Below are positions 12,776 to 25,215 of a stretch of 64,000 nucleotides of DNA, in pieces. Origin of the DNA: Branchiostoma belcheri (Eukaryota > Chordata > Leptocardii > Amphioxiformes > Branchiostomatidae); contig NW_017804242.1 in the NCBI RefSeq assembly GCF_001625305.1, forward strand, positions 3,857,819-3,921,818, read 5' to 3'. The notes beneath the pieces are model-generated. The model made no database searches. It saw only the letters and a program-made list of their open reading frames with translations, and was not told the DNA's origin. Within the stretch, counting starts at the first letter, position 1. Each line of letters begins with the position of its first letter. A program made the translations under genes and the position numbers.

Positions 12776-13296
12776 GTATGATGTACATCTAACTACAAGT
12801 TGGACTTCATTGTGTAGCCCTTATTGTCTTGTCTTTAGATTTGAAAGCTACACAGACAAAACTAGGATAGAATTACCACATACACAACTGTATGTTCAAT
12901 TTTAGATTCTTTAATACTCTCCCAACTGTACACATATCCATTGGTTATTCGTTGCATAGATGTATACACATTTATACATATACATGTATTTTCATGTTTG
13001 CAAAGTATAAATGGTATGTGATGAAATATTCAATGAACATATTTACAATACGTTATCATATATATCATATCTGTATAAACTTTGAACATCTGAGCACAAT
13101 TTATCCTTTCTTTTGATATTACGCTCAATTCTTGTGGCTATGACAGAATTTCTGTGCAGGAATTTTGACAAAATCAACTATTTACAGATAACTGATACTC
13201 GGTATACTTTAGTCTCTTTATAATACAATGTATATATTTTTTACATTTCTGCAGCTAAGTTAGGTGACTTATGATGCACACGAATTCAGCACTAAG

Positions 13297-13540
13297 GACA
13301 GAGAAGGTTCTTTAGCACTAAGGACAGGGAAGGTCCTTCAGCAGTAAGGACAGGGAAGGTCCTTCAGCACTCAGGACAGGGAAGGCCCTTCAGCACTAAG
13401 GACAGGGAAGGTCCTTCAGCACTAAGGACAGGGAAGGTCCTTCAGCACTAAGGACAGGGAAGGTCCTCAGTACTAAGGACAGGGAAGGGAATTCAGTACT
13501 AAGGACAGGGAAGGTCCTTCAGCACTAGGGACAGGGGACA
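13297..13540. repeat. ~27-bp minisatellite (AGCACTAAGGACAGGGAAGGTCCTTC)
   Basis: About nine to ten head-to-tail copies with point variation. The unit contains the palindromic AAGGTCCTT. It lies immediately beyond the 3' end of the minus-strand PH-PTB gene. Confidence 0.9.
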
Positions 13541-13579
13541 GGAAGTTCATGATAACAAGAAGGGACATATTTATTTCAA

Positions 13580-16500
13580 TCACTCGGAGGACGTTGATCT
13601 TTTTACAAATGTTTTGGTTTTTCTAGTGAAAACCAGTCCTTTAATGCTCTTTGGTGACTTGGCCTTTGTGTTCACCTGAGTACCTTGTTCCAAGGTAGGT
13701 TCAGCTCCCATGATGCTCACTGCTTGTGCAGAATGAGGTGATGTGACTTGATGTTCTTGTCCTTCAGGGTTTGACCTTGTCTTATCAGATAAATGGGCAT
13801 AGCTGCTTTCAGACTCTCTCAGTCTCTGTGCTTCCTCTGGTGTTAGTAAGGATTGATACTCGTGGCCTTCAGAAGAATACAGTCCCCCGGTAAACTGAAA
13901 AGGCGTGATATTCGCATCCAAGGGGGATCCTGGGATAGGTGGGAGACTCCTCTGAGACATCACAACCCTCCCTGCATGGCTTTTTGGTGGGAGTTTGGGA
14001 GGGGAACCGCTGGCAAGATTTGTAAAAGGAGGTGGAATGTTAACGTTCCCCTCACTATGCGATCTGTGGAGCACTGGTCTACTCGTTGTATCTGCATCGG
14101 AAGAAGCCAAACTTGTAACTTGGGATGCAAAGAAAAACGGATTTTGGCCCGTTTTTTCTGCATCCACTGAGGCTGACCTCTTGTGCATTGTCATTGGTTG
14201 AGTGGTATGATCTCTACTAGCTGAAGCTAGCTGGCTGGCTGTGTAGCCACTACTGCCTTCACTAGGTGGTAGTGTGGGGGAAAACACAGAAACGTCATTG
14301 AAGCTACCACTCTTAGCAGACAGGGGGGACATGGGGAAAACAGAAACATCCTGGAAACTACCACTTCTTCTGGGAGGGGAGGACAGGGACTGGAAGGGCA
14401 AAGAATGATCAGGAGAGAGGGGGCTCATGACCTCATACTCAGAAGAAGATGACTGAGAAGTTGTGGAACTTCTTGGAGACCAACTTGCTCTCATTGCAAG
14501 ATATGTAGAGTTGGTACTGTCTGAAGAAGAAGGAGGAGGAGGAGGGATGTTGACAACATTGGATCTTCCAGTGGATCCTGGGTCCTGATCTGTTGAGCTT
14601 TGCTGTGATTGGCTGGCAGGGGAGCCAATCAGAAGTCCTGTCCCAGTGGCTTGTGGGAAGGAGAGATGGCTGGAGTGGCTTCTGTCATCCACAGATGACA
14701 CTGGAAAAGAAATGAAAAGAAGGGCAAATGATTGGAAGCAGTGAAATAAAATCAAAGCAACACTGCAACAACAGTTGTTGTTTTCTGTACCATACTTTTT
14801 CAGTTCAGGTAATTTAAAAAAAATGTAGTACCTGCAGTATTATCACAAGTCATCCTTTTCAGAGTGGCATATTCCGAGCAGATGTCAGGATCAGGTTCAT
14901 GAGCTGCACTTCCTCTTCTCCTGCCAGCTGTTTCCTGTTTAGCTGGAGATTTGCCAGCCTTTTCCTGTCAGAAAAAGCATGCATATTAATGTGATCTAAA
15001 GTTAAAATTCTTCTTCAGCAACAGAGTCTAATTAGTACAAATGTTGACTCGTTTGCTGACAAGATAAGACCCAACATCTATCCTCTGTGAATTTATGATC
15101 ATTGAATTTAATCTTCAGCCTGCTAAGGTAGCCCTTTGCCACCAAATGTGTATTGGTTATGGGGTTTGGCAGCAGGGAGATCAAGAAAGTTATGGCACCA
15201 TATAGCTATATACCTGGTCAGCCACCTTGGCCTGCTGCTGTACAAACATGTCCACCTGAGCGTCGATGGCTGTCTCCTGACCCGGGTGGGTGTTGAACAC
15301 GTACACACCCTGACCCATGGGTGCCTGACGACCCGCCTCGAAGCTGAACCTCCCAGCCTCCTCTGCTCCGTAACTCCGCAGACTCTTCAGGGGCCACTGG
15401 GCCAGAACACACCTGGACACCTGGGGGGATCACAGGTCTTGAGTGTCCATCACAATTAACACGTCAACCAATGAGAGGTTGGCAATTAGCAGTTCAACCA
15501 ATGAGTGAATGGCAATGAGAAGTTCAACCAATGTCATGAGAAAATGGCGATTAGCAGTTCAACCAATGAGAGATTGGCAATTAGCAGTTCAACCAATGAG
15601 AGGATGGCAATGAAAGGTTCAGTCAATGAGAGGTTGGCTGCATGATCTTCAAATATTTACATTTCTTAGTTTTTTATCTTGCATTTCTACTTTTTCACAG
15701 AGATGGTTGGATGTATGTACCCTCAGGAAGATGGTTATCAGAGAAGCTGGTTATAAGATAGCCAGAAAACATTTTCTGTTTGGAGATTATCCGCACACCC
15801 CCAACAAGACTTGGATGATAAACTATGTTTCAACTGACCTCCTGAGCAAGAGTGACGCCCCACTGTGACACATGGAGTAAACACTGCTGGCCCTGGGCAC
15901 CGATTCTCTTTGTACTCTCAGACATTCCTGGTCTCACAGTAAAGTACTGTCCTGTAATAGTCAACCATAGAAATGTAGCTAACAGTACATGTATTTTCAA
16001 GTCAAAGCACAAAATTCTAGACCAAAACTAAGAATGTAAGATTGAATACCTCATCATTCTGTCAATCCTGTTGTGGAATTGCATGAGACATTGACAAAAG
16101 ATGCATAGAAATCAGATGCAAAAGTTTAGAAAGTCAAAACATGAACTTTTCCCAATCACTCAAAGACTCTAGATTAATAGTATTGCTGTAATGTTACAAA
16201 AATAAGTTTAATGTTTGGGACCAAATCCTTTTGGCTATATCAAAGCACATGGAAAGAAATAAAATTAGTACTTTAAACTAGTAGTTTATTAAGCCCTGGA
16301 CTGAGGAAGGTAGACGTAAGGTTGCCAATAAGTTGGCAGAAAAATCAGTTTGGTAGTGTATATAATATGAACCCAGTACTACAATGTATTATATTAGGTA
16401 GAGGTGTATATATGTACTAGTACAATCGGACTGTATGGGACAATTCATTGTCCTTCAAAGCCCATGGTCTCACCAGGTAAGTCGTCCCTCAGTTTAGCTT

Positions 16501-17584
16501 GCATCTGCAGGTGGTGAACCCAGAGGTCCAAGTTAGTCTGGTCTGCAGCTGCCAGTCTCCAGGTGGCTCCAGGTGTGGTGATGTCGAACACATGGCTCCT
16601 GCTCTTCACTGGGCCATCACGCTTGTACACACAGTAGTATGGAGTCAGGCTCAGGCTGTCTGTCAGCAAGAATACAACATGTATTTGTTATCTCAACTGA
16701 TGTTTCATGACTTTTAAATAAAAGATGCAAATACATGTACTTTGGATTTGACAAGAAATTGTAACTTAATAGCTCTCTCACAAACAGTCCTCCTTTGAAA
16801 ATGCATGTTTCATTTATCTTAGCTGTGTTCTGATTCATTTCTGCACCTGTATTGATAAACATAAATATAGATGGCTACCATTCTTGTACTATTCTTGTAA
16901 TAATGGCTACCATTATTGTAAATAATAATAAAAACAATAGCACATGAGACAATGTTTTCTACCTTTATCTATCCTAGACAGGATACATCAGGCTCATTTT
17001 GTATTGATTAGAAAAAAATTGATTGATTTTAAATAAATGATTTTAAATAATTAATAAGCTAATGTAGGACTGACTGCACAAACACAAGCAAATTGATAAC
17101 AGCTTCTTTTGGTCTTCTTGTATTAGTAAAAACTTCAGACACAGTTATGACTAGCTCTATCTTTACCTATGAGCTTTCATCATCTCCTTGATCTTACCTT
17201 TTGGTACAGCTGCAGTGTCTTCCTGTTGCTCATCATCGTAGTAACGCAAGGTGCTGTTGCCATGGCAACAGTGAAGGATGAAGAAAGCTCTCTTCCACGA
17301 CACCGATCCCTTCAGCTTGAGTTGGAAGCCTTTCTGTGAACTCTGAACGTTCTTACATTTTTCTAGCCAGCCCTTGTTCAAGAAAAAACAAAACTTGGTC
17401 AGAGATCAATTAAAATAAAACTCATTTATGATCATTAAACTAATTGGTAAAGCCAGCTTATCTATCTAACAGGCATTGTGGATAGCAGAAATATTAGTCA
17501 ACTTCTACAAAAGTATTGCTAAACAGAGAATAAGATAGTTTAAAACTTTGCTCACACCTTGAACACCGTCTTGTTTTCCGCCAT
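13580..17584 (-). CDS. DOK/IRS-type adapter protein (PH + PTB) with YxxM motifs
   Basis: Complete by phase in seven coding exons (5' to 3'): 17558-17584, 17198-17372, 16474-16659, 15839-15951, 15214-15420, 14832-14964, 13580-14700; 653 residues. A PH domain covers residues 1-129 (GWLEK, SWKRAFFIL, LRYYDDE, HVFDITTPGATWRLAAAD, NLDLWVHHL). An IRS-type PTB domain covers about 130-236 (YFTVRP, WPLKSLRSYG, FSFEAGRQAPMGQGVYVF), closest to the DOK1-3 pattern. The long Ser/Pro tail has TYLAM (about Y347) and EYEVMSPLSP (about Y369), YxxM sites of the kind that bind PI3K p85 SH2 domains, plus SYAHL, EYQSL and PPPPP/PPKLPPK proline motifs. A 10-residue SGSFxDVSVF unit occurs twice. A DOK-type PTB with IRS-like YxxMSP is unusual. 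AATAAA on the minus strand (13570-13575) nearly touches the stop codon. The head-to-head neighbour is TMEM268. Confidence 0.88.
15450..15640. repeat. ~30-bp intronic minisatellite carrying CCAAT motifs
   Basis: About six copies of a unit like GTTCAACCAATGAGAGGTTG followed by GCAATTAGCA, in the intron between exons 15839-15951 and 15214-15420 of the minus-strand adapter. Every copy has the sequence AACCAATGA, which resembles an NF-Y (CCAAT) box. Confidence 0.85.
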
Positions 17585-18157
17585 CCTTTTCGAAAACATA
17601 AACTTCCGCGTATGCGCGCGCACACTTGCAAAGAGCGCACCTAGCGGTTTAGTTATAAACTGCAGTGTTCCATGTTTGACATTTCGACGTCGGACGAGGT
17701 TGTCTGCGACGTCCCTCTATTAAATACGTCGTCTTTTTCAATTTTAGCGACTTAACTTCAAGGATAAGACAAGTATCAAGGCGGAGAGCTGTCTGAAGAC
17801 GTATTTACTCCAGCTGCACTGCCGAAGACGCTCAAACGCCACGTTCTTCTTACTTCAAGGAGGGAGGGGGACCCGGGGCCGGAGTCACGACGACGTCTTC
17901 AGGTATTTGCGACGCCCTGAAACCGGACTCCTAGAGCAGGAAGCTTTTAAGTACACAGCTGAGGGCGTGGATTCGTGGGACCCTGACTCACCGACATTTT
18001 GGAACTGTATGACCTCGCACAACGTGCTAGATCATGTTCTAGACGCTCAGTCTCAAGAATTATGACTTACAAGAACATTGTTGGAAGGAAGACTTTGTAG
18101 CTCCGAATCTGAGGCGTCTCCCAAGGCGTCTCGGCGAGTCTCAAGACCTGAAAACTG
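17585..18157. promoter_or_regulatory. Probable bidirectional promoter and TMEM268 5' UTR exon
   Basis: The minus-strand adapter starts its coding sequence at 17584 and TMEM268 is transcribed rightward, so the interval 17585 to about 17750 should drive both. It is GC-richer than its surroundings and holds TATGCGCGCGCACAC (NRF1-like) and a CpG-rich stretch. The plus-strand segment ending ACCTGAAAACTG at 18157 is followed by GTGAGC, a good donor, so it is a plausible non-coding first exon of TMEM268 spliced to the exon with the ATG at 19426. The start site is inferred. Confidence 0.5.
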
Positions 18158-19425
18158 GTGAGCACGGTTCAGTTAACAAGATTAAGGCCTTAAACATCTA
18201 ACTGTTTCTATTATACGGTAAACAATACGCTACTTTAAATCCTACAAAGTTAGGAATGTCGTTGAATTTGGACCAAATTTAGAACCCCCATGTGTGTGCT
18301 AATGATTGTGATCAGTGATAATTTGGGTGTGTTTATGTAGTTAGTGTGTGTGTGTAATGCACACATGGCTTGTCTAAACACACAAACGTTTTAGGGTTAT
18401 AATGCCTACCAGATTGCTTTGAATTCGTATTCAGGGTTATACTTATGGTGAGTACGTACATTGTACTTATATTTTCAAATTCAAAAGAAGGAAAAATATT
18501 TGGCTATTATATATAAGAGAACAGAAGGCATATTGTGACCCAGAAACCAGCTGGAAAGACTGAATCAACAGATTATCTTTGCTCTGTGCAGAATCAATGA
18601 AAGTCACACGGCCGGCTTCCTTATTTGTGAAATTCACACACACGTAAGGACGTGGGAAGGGTTTTGGGCTATCTTGTTACATTTTCAACAGACCTAGCCT
18701 CTTTTACAGACTGAAAATACATTCCAGAGGGTCTGCATGGGGAAACAGGCTATGCTTAACAGTAAATTTAGGCAAGGCATGCGAACACTCATTCTAGTGT
18801 TTAATTTACATGGGGTGTAGTAACAAGGTGTGAAAACTAGTTTTAAAACCAGAGTTGAATGTTTTTGTATATGCTAAACTACTTTTAGTATGTTTTCATT
18901 TATGCTAAATCATCGTGTTCACCAGATTGGAAGTCTATTATGTTCAATAATACAAAGTAAACAATCCTACCTTGCATAATGAACTCAGGTGAGATAATAA
19001 ATTTGGCACCTGCTTTCAGAGAAATTCAGAGTTGCCGGTAAGTCTCTATTAAAGTAAACAGGAAAAGAAGGTAACTTTGTGCTAGTTTTCAAATCCCACC
19101 CCCTTTAAATTTAAAAAAAAAATCAAAATTAGGATTTTTTCATCAAGACCCAGATGCTGTAAAATAAAGACAAAGTGGCCATTTGAAAATCTCTTCCTTT
19201 TTTGCACAAATAATTGAAATCAACCTAGTTAGGGAACCGACAATCACTCTGAGGATTGGAAAAATGCCCACATAGATTAAGGTGATAATATCTAATACAA
19301 ACTCCTTGCTGATAAGATTAAGAGGATTAGTGGTGAGCTGTGTTTTTTTAAACATTTGTGGGTATTAAACAAATGATTCTTTGTTAAAGAGGTCTTATTT
19401 TGATCCCAGGTAGACAGGTCTAGAG
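18158..19425. other. Probable first intron of TMEM268
   Basis: AT-rich, no exon or clear repeat recognised. The acceptor nearest the coding start is in GTAGACAG at about 19410-19417. Confidence 0.4.
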
Positions 19426-22400
19426 ATGTCATCGTCAGAAGAGGACTACCTGTCCCCCAGATCTGCCCCCTCCAGTATGAGTAATGGTGAGAACAGTTTC
19501 TACACCAGCGCTCAGACACACTTTACTGACTCACAGGAGGACACAGGTATGTAGAGTATTGTTTATGAATCATTCTTCTGTTTACAAGTAGAATCTTCAG
19601 TGTTGTGGTTGAACTCACTGGGCTCAAAATACTGGGTGTATGCGTACTTTTGTGCACCTAAAATTGGAGCTGTGCACCTAATTTTTGACTGTGAGTTCAC
19701 CTAAATACATGTAATATGTATTTCTGTAGGGTTATGTACATGTATGTAAAAAGTACTGTTGCACTCTAGTATACAGCCTAGTAATTTTCTAAATGTTTGA
19801 AAAAAAAGATAAAACCTTTGTTCTATTGCAGTAATTTACTAGTAGGTACATGTTAAGATTGTAACTTTGTTTTGCTGACTACAATAGCTAACACTGTGCA
19901 CCCAAAATTGAATCTGTGCACATAAAGTTCTGGTGCACTTATTCCCACAAATGAATTTCGAGCTCTTACTTATACCATAAACTGTTTGCCAAATGTGAAA
20001 AGAATGAATTCTCAATGAGAAAAAGAGGATACAACTTGACTCTTGTTTATTTTTGTTCCAGATCTGAAGTTCTCTGGCCGGTCCAAGCTGAGTGAAGACA
20101 GTATTGATGAGTTTATGAGCAGCTGTGGAACCTACGTCTCTTATAATGCACGTAAGTACATGGCAGTTACATGTGAAGACACTAGTTAGACACTAGTTAG
20201 AAGTAAAGACAGACCAGAAAAACATTGTCAACTGTACAATCCTGTCTTGTCTTTTTGAGAGAAAGTACGCTAAATGCAGAAACTTACGTGGTGGAGAGTA
20301 GGACATTTATAGACAAGACATGCAAGAAAAGTTGTTTCTTTTTTACTTGTTGTAGGGTACTACAATGGACAAGTCATCACGACCTTGTCGTCTAAGAACA
20401 CACTGTTCCGAGCAGAGTTTGACCTTCAACACTGCATACAGGAGCTGCACGATGCCAGAATACAGGTCTGTCTTCATTATTAAACTGTAATTTACAACAC
20501 AAGGAACTGGACTTACCCAAATTTTCAACTGTACAACATACTACCCCCCTCCCCCCCAACCCTGTCTTTGAAACCTATTCACTACTACTCACGGAGTCAC
20601 GTGTCATCTGCATAACGTGACATCACAGAAATGGTAAATTGCTCATTCTTTGACAAAGACTTGGGTTGTACAGTCCAAAATTCATGGTCCAATTCATTGT
20701 GTTGTAGGTTACAGTTTAAACTTGCTTCATAATGATTTCTACCAATTCAACATACTAGTAGATGAACTTTCAAGACAAGGTTTTTCTTCATTATGACCAA
20801 AAGAGCTAAACGTTCTAGCCAACACTTAGTAAATTGGGACTTACCCAAATTTTCTTTTTTGGCTACAACGTTTAGCCCTTTTGGTCATAATGAAGTATAC
20901 CAACACAGATGAACTTTCATGATAAGGTTTTTCTTCATTTAGTGCAAGTATTTCATGAGAACCAAGACATTAGATTGGTGTGGCCTTAGGGTGCAAAACA
21001 CTTCTACTACCAGAATTTTTACTGTCTGACAGAGTTAAGTAAGTGAAATTGTCTGCTGGGACCCAAGTGACATGATTACACTGTCACAACACTCCACTCT
21101 GTAATTTTCCTGGGACTAAATTACGTTACAGGCAAATTGGAAAACAAACATGTTTTTGTACAGTGGGTCTTCAGATATTCATGCTTATGTATGAGCCACA
21201 GACTATGATTTCAAATGAGACTGTTAGGTTGTTAGTGTGAGGTTTTGTTGGCATATACTGGTACTAAGAAGAATTAAAAAAAGATGAATTGCAGACAGAC
21301 CATGTAGTTACGTGATGTGCTTGGGATGTGGAAGATGCATAACTCTATATTTAACAGTGCGGAAGATAACAGGAACATACACACACAGACAGACAAACAT
21401 ATCATACACACACATCTTCTGACACACACATACAGATGCACATATACACAGATGTCCTCACACTTCATGTACTGACACACAGTGACACACATATACTGAC
21501 ACATGTGTACACACACTGACAAACAAATACATGTATACCCAAAACATTAAATCACTCCCATAGTATGATAAAATAAAAATGCTGCAAAACTCAAAAGATT
21601 CTCCACTCTTACAGATTCCCAGTGACGATGTCTCGACAGCCATTGCCAGTATCCTGGGCGACCCCAAACTCCGTACCTACATCTTCTTCTACTCCACGGC
21701 GTTCACCATCTTCATGGCCATGTTGTGTCTGTTCATCCTGTGGTCAGACTTTGTGACCAGTCTGTATAAGTACCTCCCCAACCTCAGTCTACCCCTCATC
21801 ATGCTTATTGCACTGGTGGCGTCAGCGTCGGTGGTCGCTCTGCTGTTTTTCCTCATACACTGGAAAATGAAGAAGGTTAGGGCATGACTACTTTAAATTT
21901 TGGTTGTAGTTTCCTCATGATACTTAGTATTGCAGTCCAGATTCAGCCTATGGCTTCTTGCTACAATTGTTCAATCGTAGTACATTTATAATATAGAGTC
22001 TTCTTCCCATAGTTAATGCATTGTATAACATCACTCTCTTAGTATGGCATGATATGCTATAGACATAATAGTGGCTTTGTTTTTGTGTATAATACAGTAG
22101 AATTATTGTTTCAAGACACAATTTACTTTAGGTTCACACAAATACAGTCTGTACTAGAAATTTTAAACCTTAAAAAAATTCTCCCCTAAAATTTTGGGGT
22201 TATCGTTTTTATACTGTTACGAAAGTTTTGTGAGGCTGACATCTTTCTTCCCTACCCATGTTAGATTGACAGGAACACAGACATCCATCTGGCCTGTATC
22301 AATGAGACCTTCATCAACCATGGACTACTGGTGGGGATGACTGATGGCATGATCCACTGCTGCAACCACATCTTTGTATCCTTTCTGATCAATTGTTTTA

Positions 22401-25215
22401 GTTACATCTGGGATGGAAGTATAGACAAAATTGTCTATAAGATAACCACCCAATAAACCCATAGGGATAGAAAACTCATGGAATGTACACTCAGACTTGT
22501 AAGTTAACTCAAGAGCCACCTTTTTCCCGATGGTAGATTTCACAGTGTGGTGGAATTCGCACTGTTTGCAAATACTGCAAAATATTCTTAACCACCTGGT
22601 ACCTCAGCTACATTTTGTGTACTATGATGCAGAGCCTTGTATGGTGAGTACTTTGAGATTCATTCAGCTTGCTGTGTATGTTGTTGTTTTCACATTGTTT
22701 GCGATTAGTAAGGAAAACATGCTGCCAATTTTGTTGTTGTTGTTGTTTACTTGGATGTCCCTAACTCTTTGTGCGTGTTCTATCAGGACTGGTTGGCTGA
22801 AGTTCTACAGGAGCATGATGAGGCTGGACACCTGGCTCCTGGATACCTGGTGGGTACCATGTTTTCATTTTTGTTTCTTCCAGGAGGGAAGTATTGGTTT
22901 GGGTGGCACTGGTTTAGGGGAGTAATTGTATGCATATTGTCCTCAGCAGCAAGGATTGAAAGTGAGTGGGTGGAGATTGGGTTTCAGTTGATCAACAGGG
23001 TTGTGATCCAATATGCTATGTGTGGTAGGATGTGGTATGATGTAACCAGGAATGTGTACTGTGTAATCATGGTATGAAACATAAACCATTATGTGCTTTA
23101 GGTGCTTTGTTTCCTCCATTATCAGACATACATGGTTCTTTATCAAGTTTATGTACAGATTTGTTTATTTGCATTTATGATCTGTTATGAGTTCACTCTG
23201 TTCTGCTTAAATTGTATATAGCCTAACTTTATTTGTGTTCACATTTTGTTTGGATTCTGTACCTCTGTTTCTCTGTTGTTTATGTATTATTTATTCTCAA
23301 ACGGTGTCGTATAAGCCCACACGGGCTGGGCGTGGTATGCGCACGACACGAAAATAAAGTTTCATTCATTCATTCATTCATTCATTCATTCATTCATTCA
23401 TTCATTCATTCATTCATTCATTCATACAATTACAAACAGACAATGTATGTAGCTAGTCTTCCTGGAGTTAGACATACATCATACAAACTACGTAAAAACT
23501 GAACATTATTATTTACATACAACTTGACACATACATGTAACTTTACATTTTAAAAGTTAACATTACATGTGCCTATCAACTATCTACATATGTGCCCTAT
23601 CAGCTCCTGCCTAAACTTACTCTTGTGTACATAAAACTCAGTGGACTCAATCATGTTGATTTGATTTATTGAAATTGCAACAGTGCAATACACACGGAAC
23701 GTAACAGAGGCAGCTGTTGCTGGTGTTGTGTCACAACCCCACAACTTACCCCACAATTATGTCTTTGATCCCCAGGAGAGCAGTCTGTCGTACGAGGCCC
23801 TGACTGTGATCAGACACAAACACGAGCGGGACAGCCGGGCGGGGTCAGACGAGGAGTCACCGCTCCTGTCCTCAGTCAGCAGCACATCGGGACCACAGAT
23901 GTCTGTACAGTCTGAGACAGAGCTGGAGGCCTCAGGGTCAACGTATACAGTCCATCAGGTTCACCCCACACGGGTCTTATCAGGTAAGGCTGGGTGTACA
24001 TGGGTCTTATCAGGTAAGGCTGGGTGTACATTGTACATGGGTCTCATCAGTTAAGGCTAGGTGCACATGGGTCTTATCAGGTAAGGCTGGGTGTACATGG
24101 GTTTTATGAGGTAAAGGCTGGGTATACATGGGTTTTATGAGGTAAGGCTGGGTGTACGTGGGTTTTATGAGGTAAGGCTGGGTGTGTATGAGTCTTGTGA
24201 GGTAAGGTTGGGTGTACATGGGTTTTATGAGGTAAGGTTGGGTGTGTATGGGTCTTATGAGATAAGACTGGGTGTATATGGGTCTTATGAGATAAGACTG
24301 GGTGTGTATGGGTCTTATGAGGTAAGACTGGGTGTGTGTGGGTCTTATGAGGTAAGACTGGGTGTGTATGGGTCTTGTGAGGTAAGGCTGGTGTATATGG
24401 GTCTTATGAGGTAAGGCTGTGTGTATATGGGTCTTCTGAGGTAAGGCTGGTGTATATGGGTTTTATGAGGTAAAGCTGGGTGTGTATGGGTCTTATGAGG
24501 TAAGACTGGGTGTGTATGGGTCTTATCAGGTAAGGCTGGGTGTACATGGGTCTTATCAGGTAAGGCTGTGTGTACATGGGTCTTACCAGGTAAGGCTGTG
24601 TGTATATGGGTCTTATCAGGTAAGGCTGGGTGTACATGGGGTCTTACCAGGTAAGGGCTGGGTGTGTATGGATCTTATCAGATAAGGCTGGGTGTACATG
24701 GGTCTTATCAGGTAAGGCTGTGTGTACATGGGTCTTACCAGGTAAGGCTGGGTGTACATGGGTCTTATCAGGTAAGGCTGGGTGTGTATGGGTCTTACCA
24801 GGTAAGGCTGGGCGTACATGGGTCTTACCAGGTAAGGCTGGGCGTACATGGGTCTTATGAGGTAAAGCCGGGTGTATGTGGGTCTTACCAGGTAAGGCTG
24901 GGTATTTTTACACGGGTCTTAGTAAGGCTGGGTGTGTATGGGTCTTATGAGGTAAAGCTGAGTGTATGTGGGTCTTACCAGAAAAGGCTGGGTAACTGCA
25001 TGCTATTAAACATGTCACTGATATACAGTAACTTTCTTTCCTCCTCTCACTGTTCACAGGAAATGGCTAAGCAGTTCCTGCTGACCTACAGCAGCAAGTA
25101 CATCAAGTTCCTGGTGAGGGGAGGTCTGGGCACCCCACAGGCACAGAGACACACAGACAAGGGCCTCTGTCTCTGTCAGTTCATAGAGAAGCTAGCGTTC
25201 CACACTGATGTCTGA
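19426..25215 (+). CDS. TMEM268: Transmembrane protein 268 (TMEM268) orthologue
   Basis: Nine coding exons join in phase to 376 residues: 19426-19546, 20062-20151, 20356-20465, 21615-21875, 22265-22375, 22608-22643, 22787-22849, 23776-23958, 25060-25215 (TGA 25213). Human TMEM268 is of similar size (about 340). Two hydrophobic helices lie in exon 4 (IFFYSTAFTIFMAMLCLFIL and LPLIMLIALVASASVVALLF). Conserved blocks are RNTDIHLA, LLVGMTDGMIHCC, HFVYYDAEPC and, near the C-terminus, EMAKQFLLTY and CLCQFIEKLAF. The start is the first ATG after an acceptor. The protein is an integral membrane protein of poorly defined role. The donor of exon 23776-23958 (CATCAG then GTTCAC) is weak and only this choice keeps the frame into the last exon; a minisatellite of much better donors follows. 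Exons 22608-22643 and 22787-22849 are short but phase-consistent. Confidence 0.88.
20785..20897. mobile_element. Small foldback element in TMEM268 intron
   Basis: Arms CTTCATTATGACCAAAAGAG and CTTTTGGTCATAATGAAG are inverted with about 36 bp of pairing each (20785-20821 and 20861-20897). Intronic. Confidence 0.65.
23363..23425. repeat. ATTC tetranucleotide microsatellite
   Basis: About 15 uninterrupted ATTC units in a TMEM268 intron, directly after an AATAAAG motif (23351-23357) that may be the tail of a retroposed element. Confidence 0.95.
23972..25000. repeat. 30-bp minisatellite with a consensus 5' splice site in most units
   Basis: More than 30 copies of a unit GGGTCTTATCAGGTAAGGCT-GGGTGTACAT. 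Variants have TATGAG, TACCAG or TATCAG before GTAAGG, so nearly every copy contains an (A/C)AG-GTAAG-type donor. The array begins about 14 bp after the inferred donor of TMEM268 exon 23776-23958 and fills the last intron. Because the unit is a multiple of three, long pseudo-open frames (GSYQVRLGVH repeats) arise on both strands. Confidence 0.95.

Larger units (their letters stand above)
10960..13579. other. 3' region between convergent genes
   Basis: Contains the probable 3' UTR of the DOK-like gene with an inserted hAT-type MITE (11030-11441), a candidate poly(A) signal AATAAA at 12770-12775, and a minisatellite (about 13297-13540) that lies just past the end of the convergent minus-strand gene. 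No coding exon seen. Confidence 0.55.

Noticed and set aside
13853..14201. Plus-strand frames opposite the adapter tail
   Set aside because: Shadows of the minus-strand exon 13580-14700, which is phase-consistent with a full PH-PTB gene.
24010..25050. Long repeat-protein frames on both strands (GSYQVRLGVH and YTQPYLIRPM types)
   Set aside because: Produced by a 30-bp intronic minisatellite whose unit length is a multiple of three; no start, splice or homology support.
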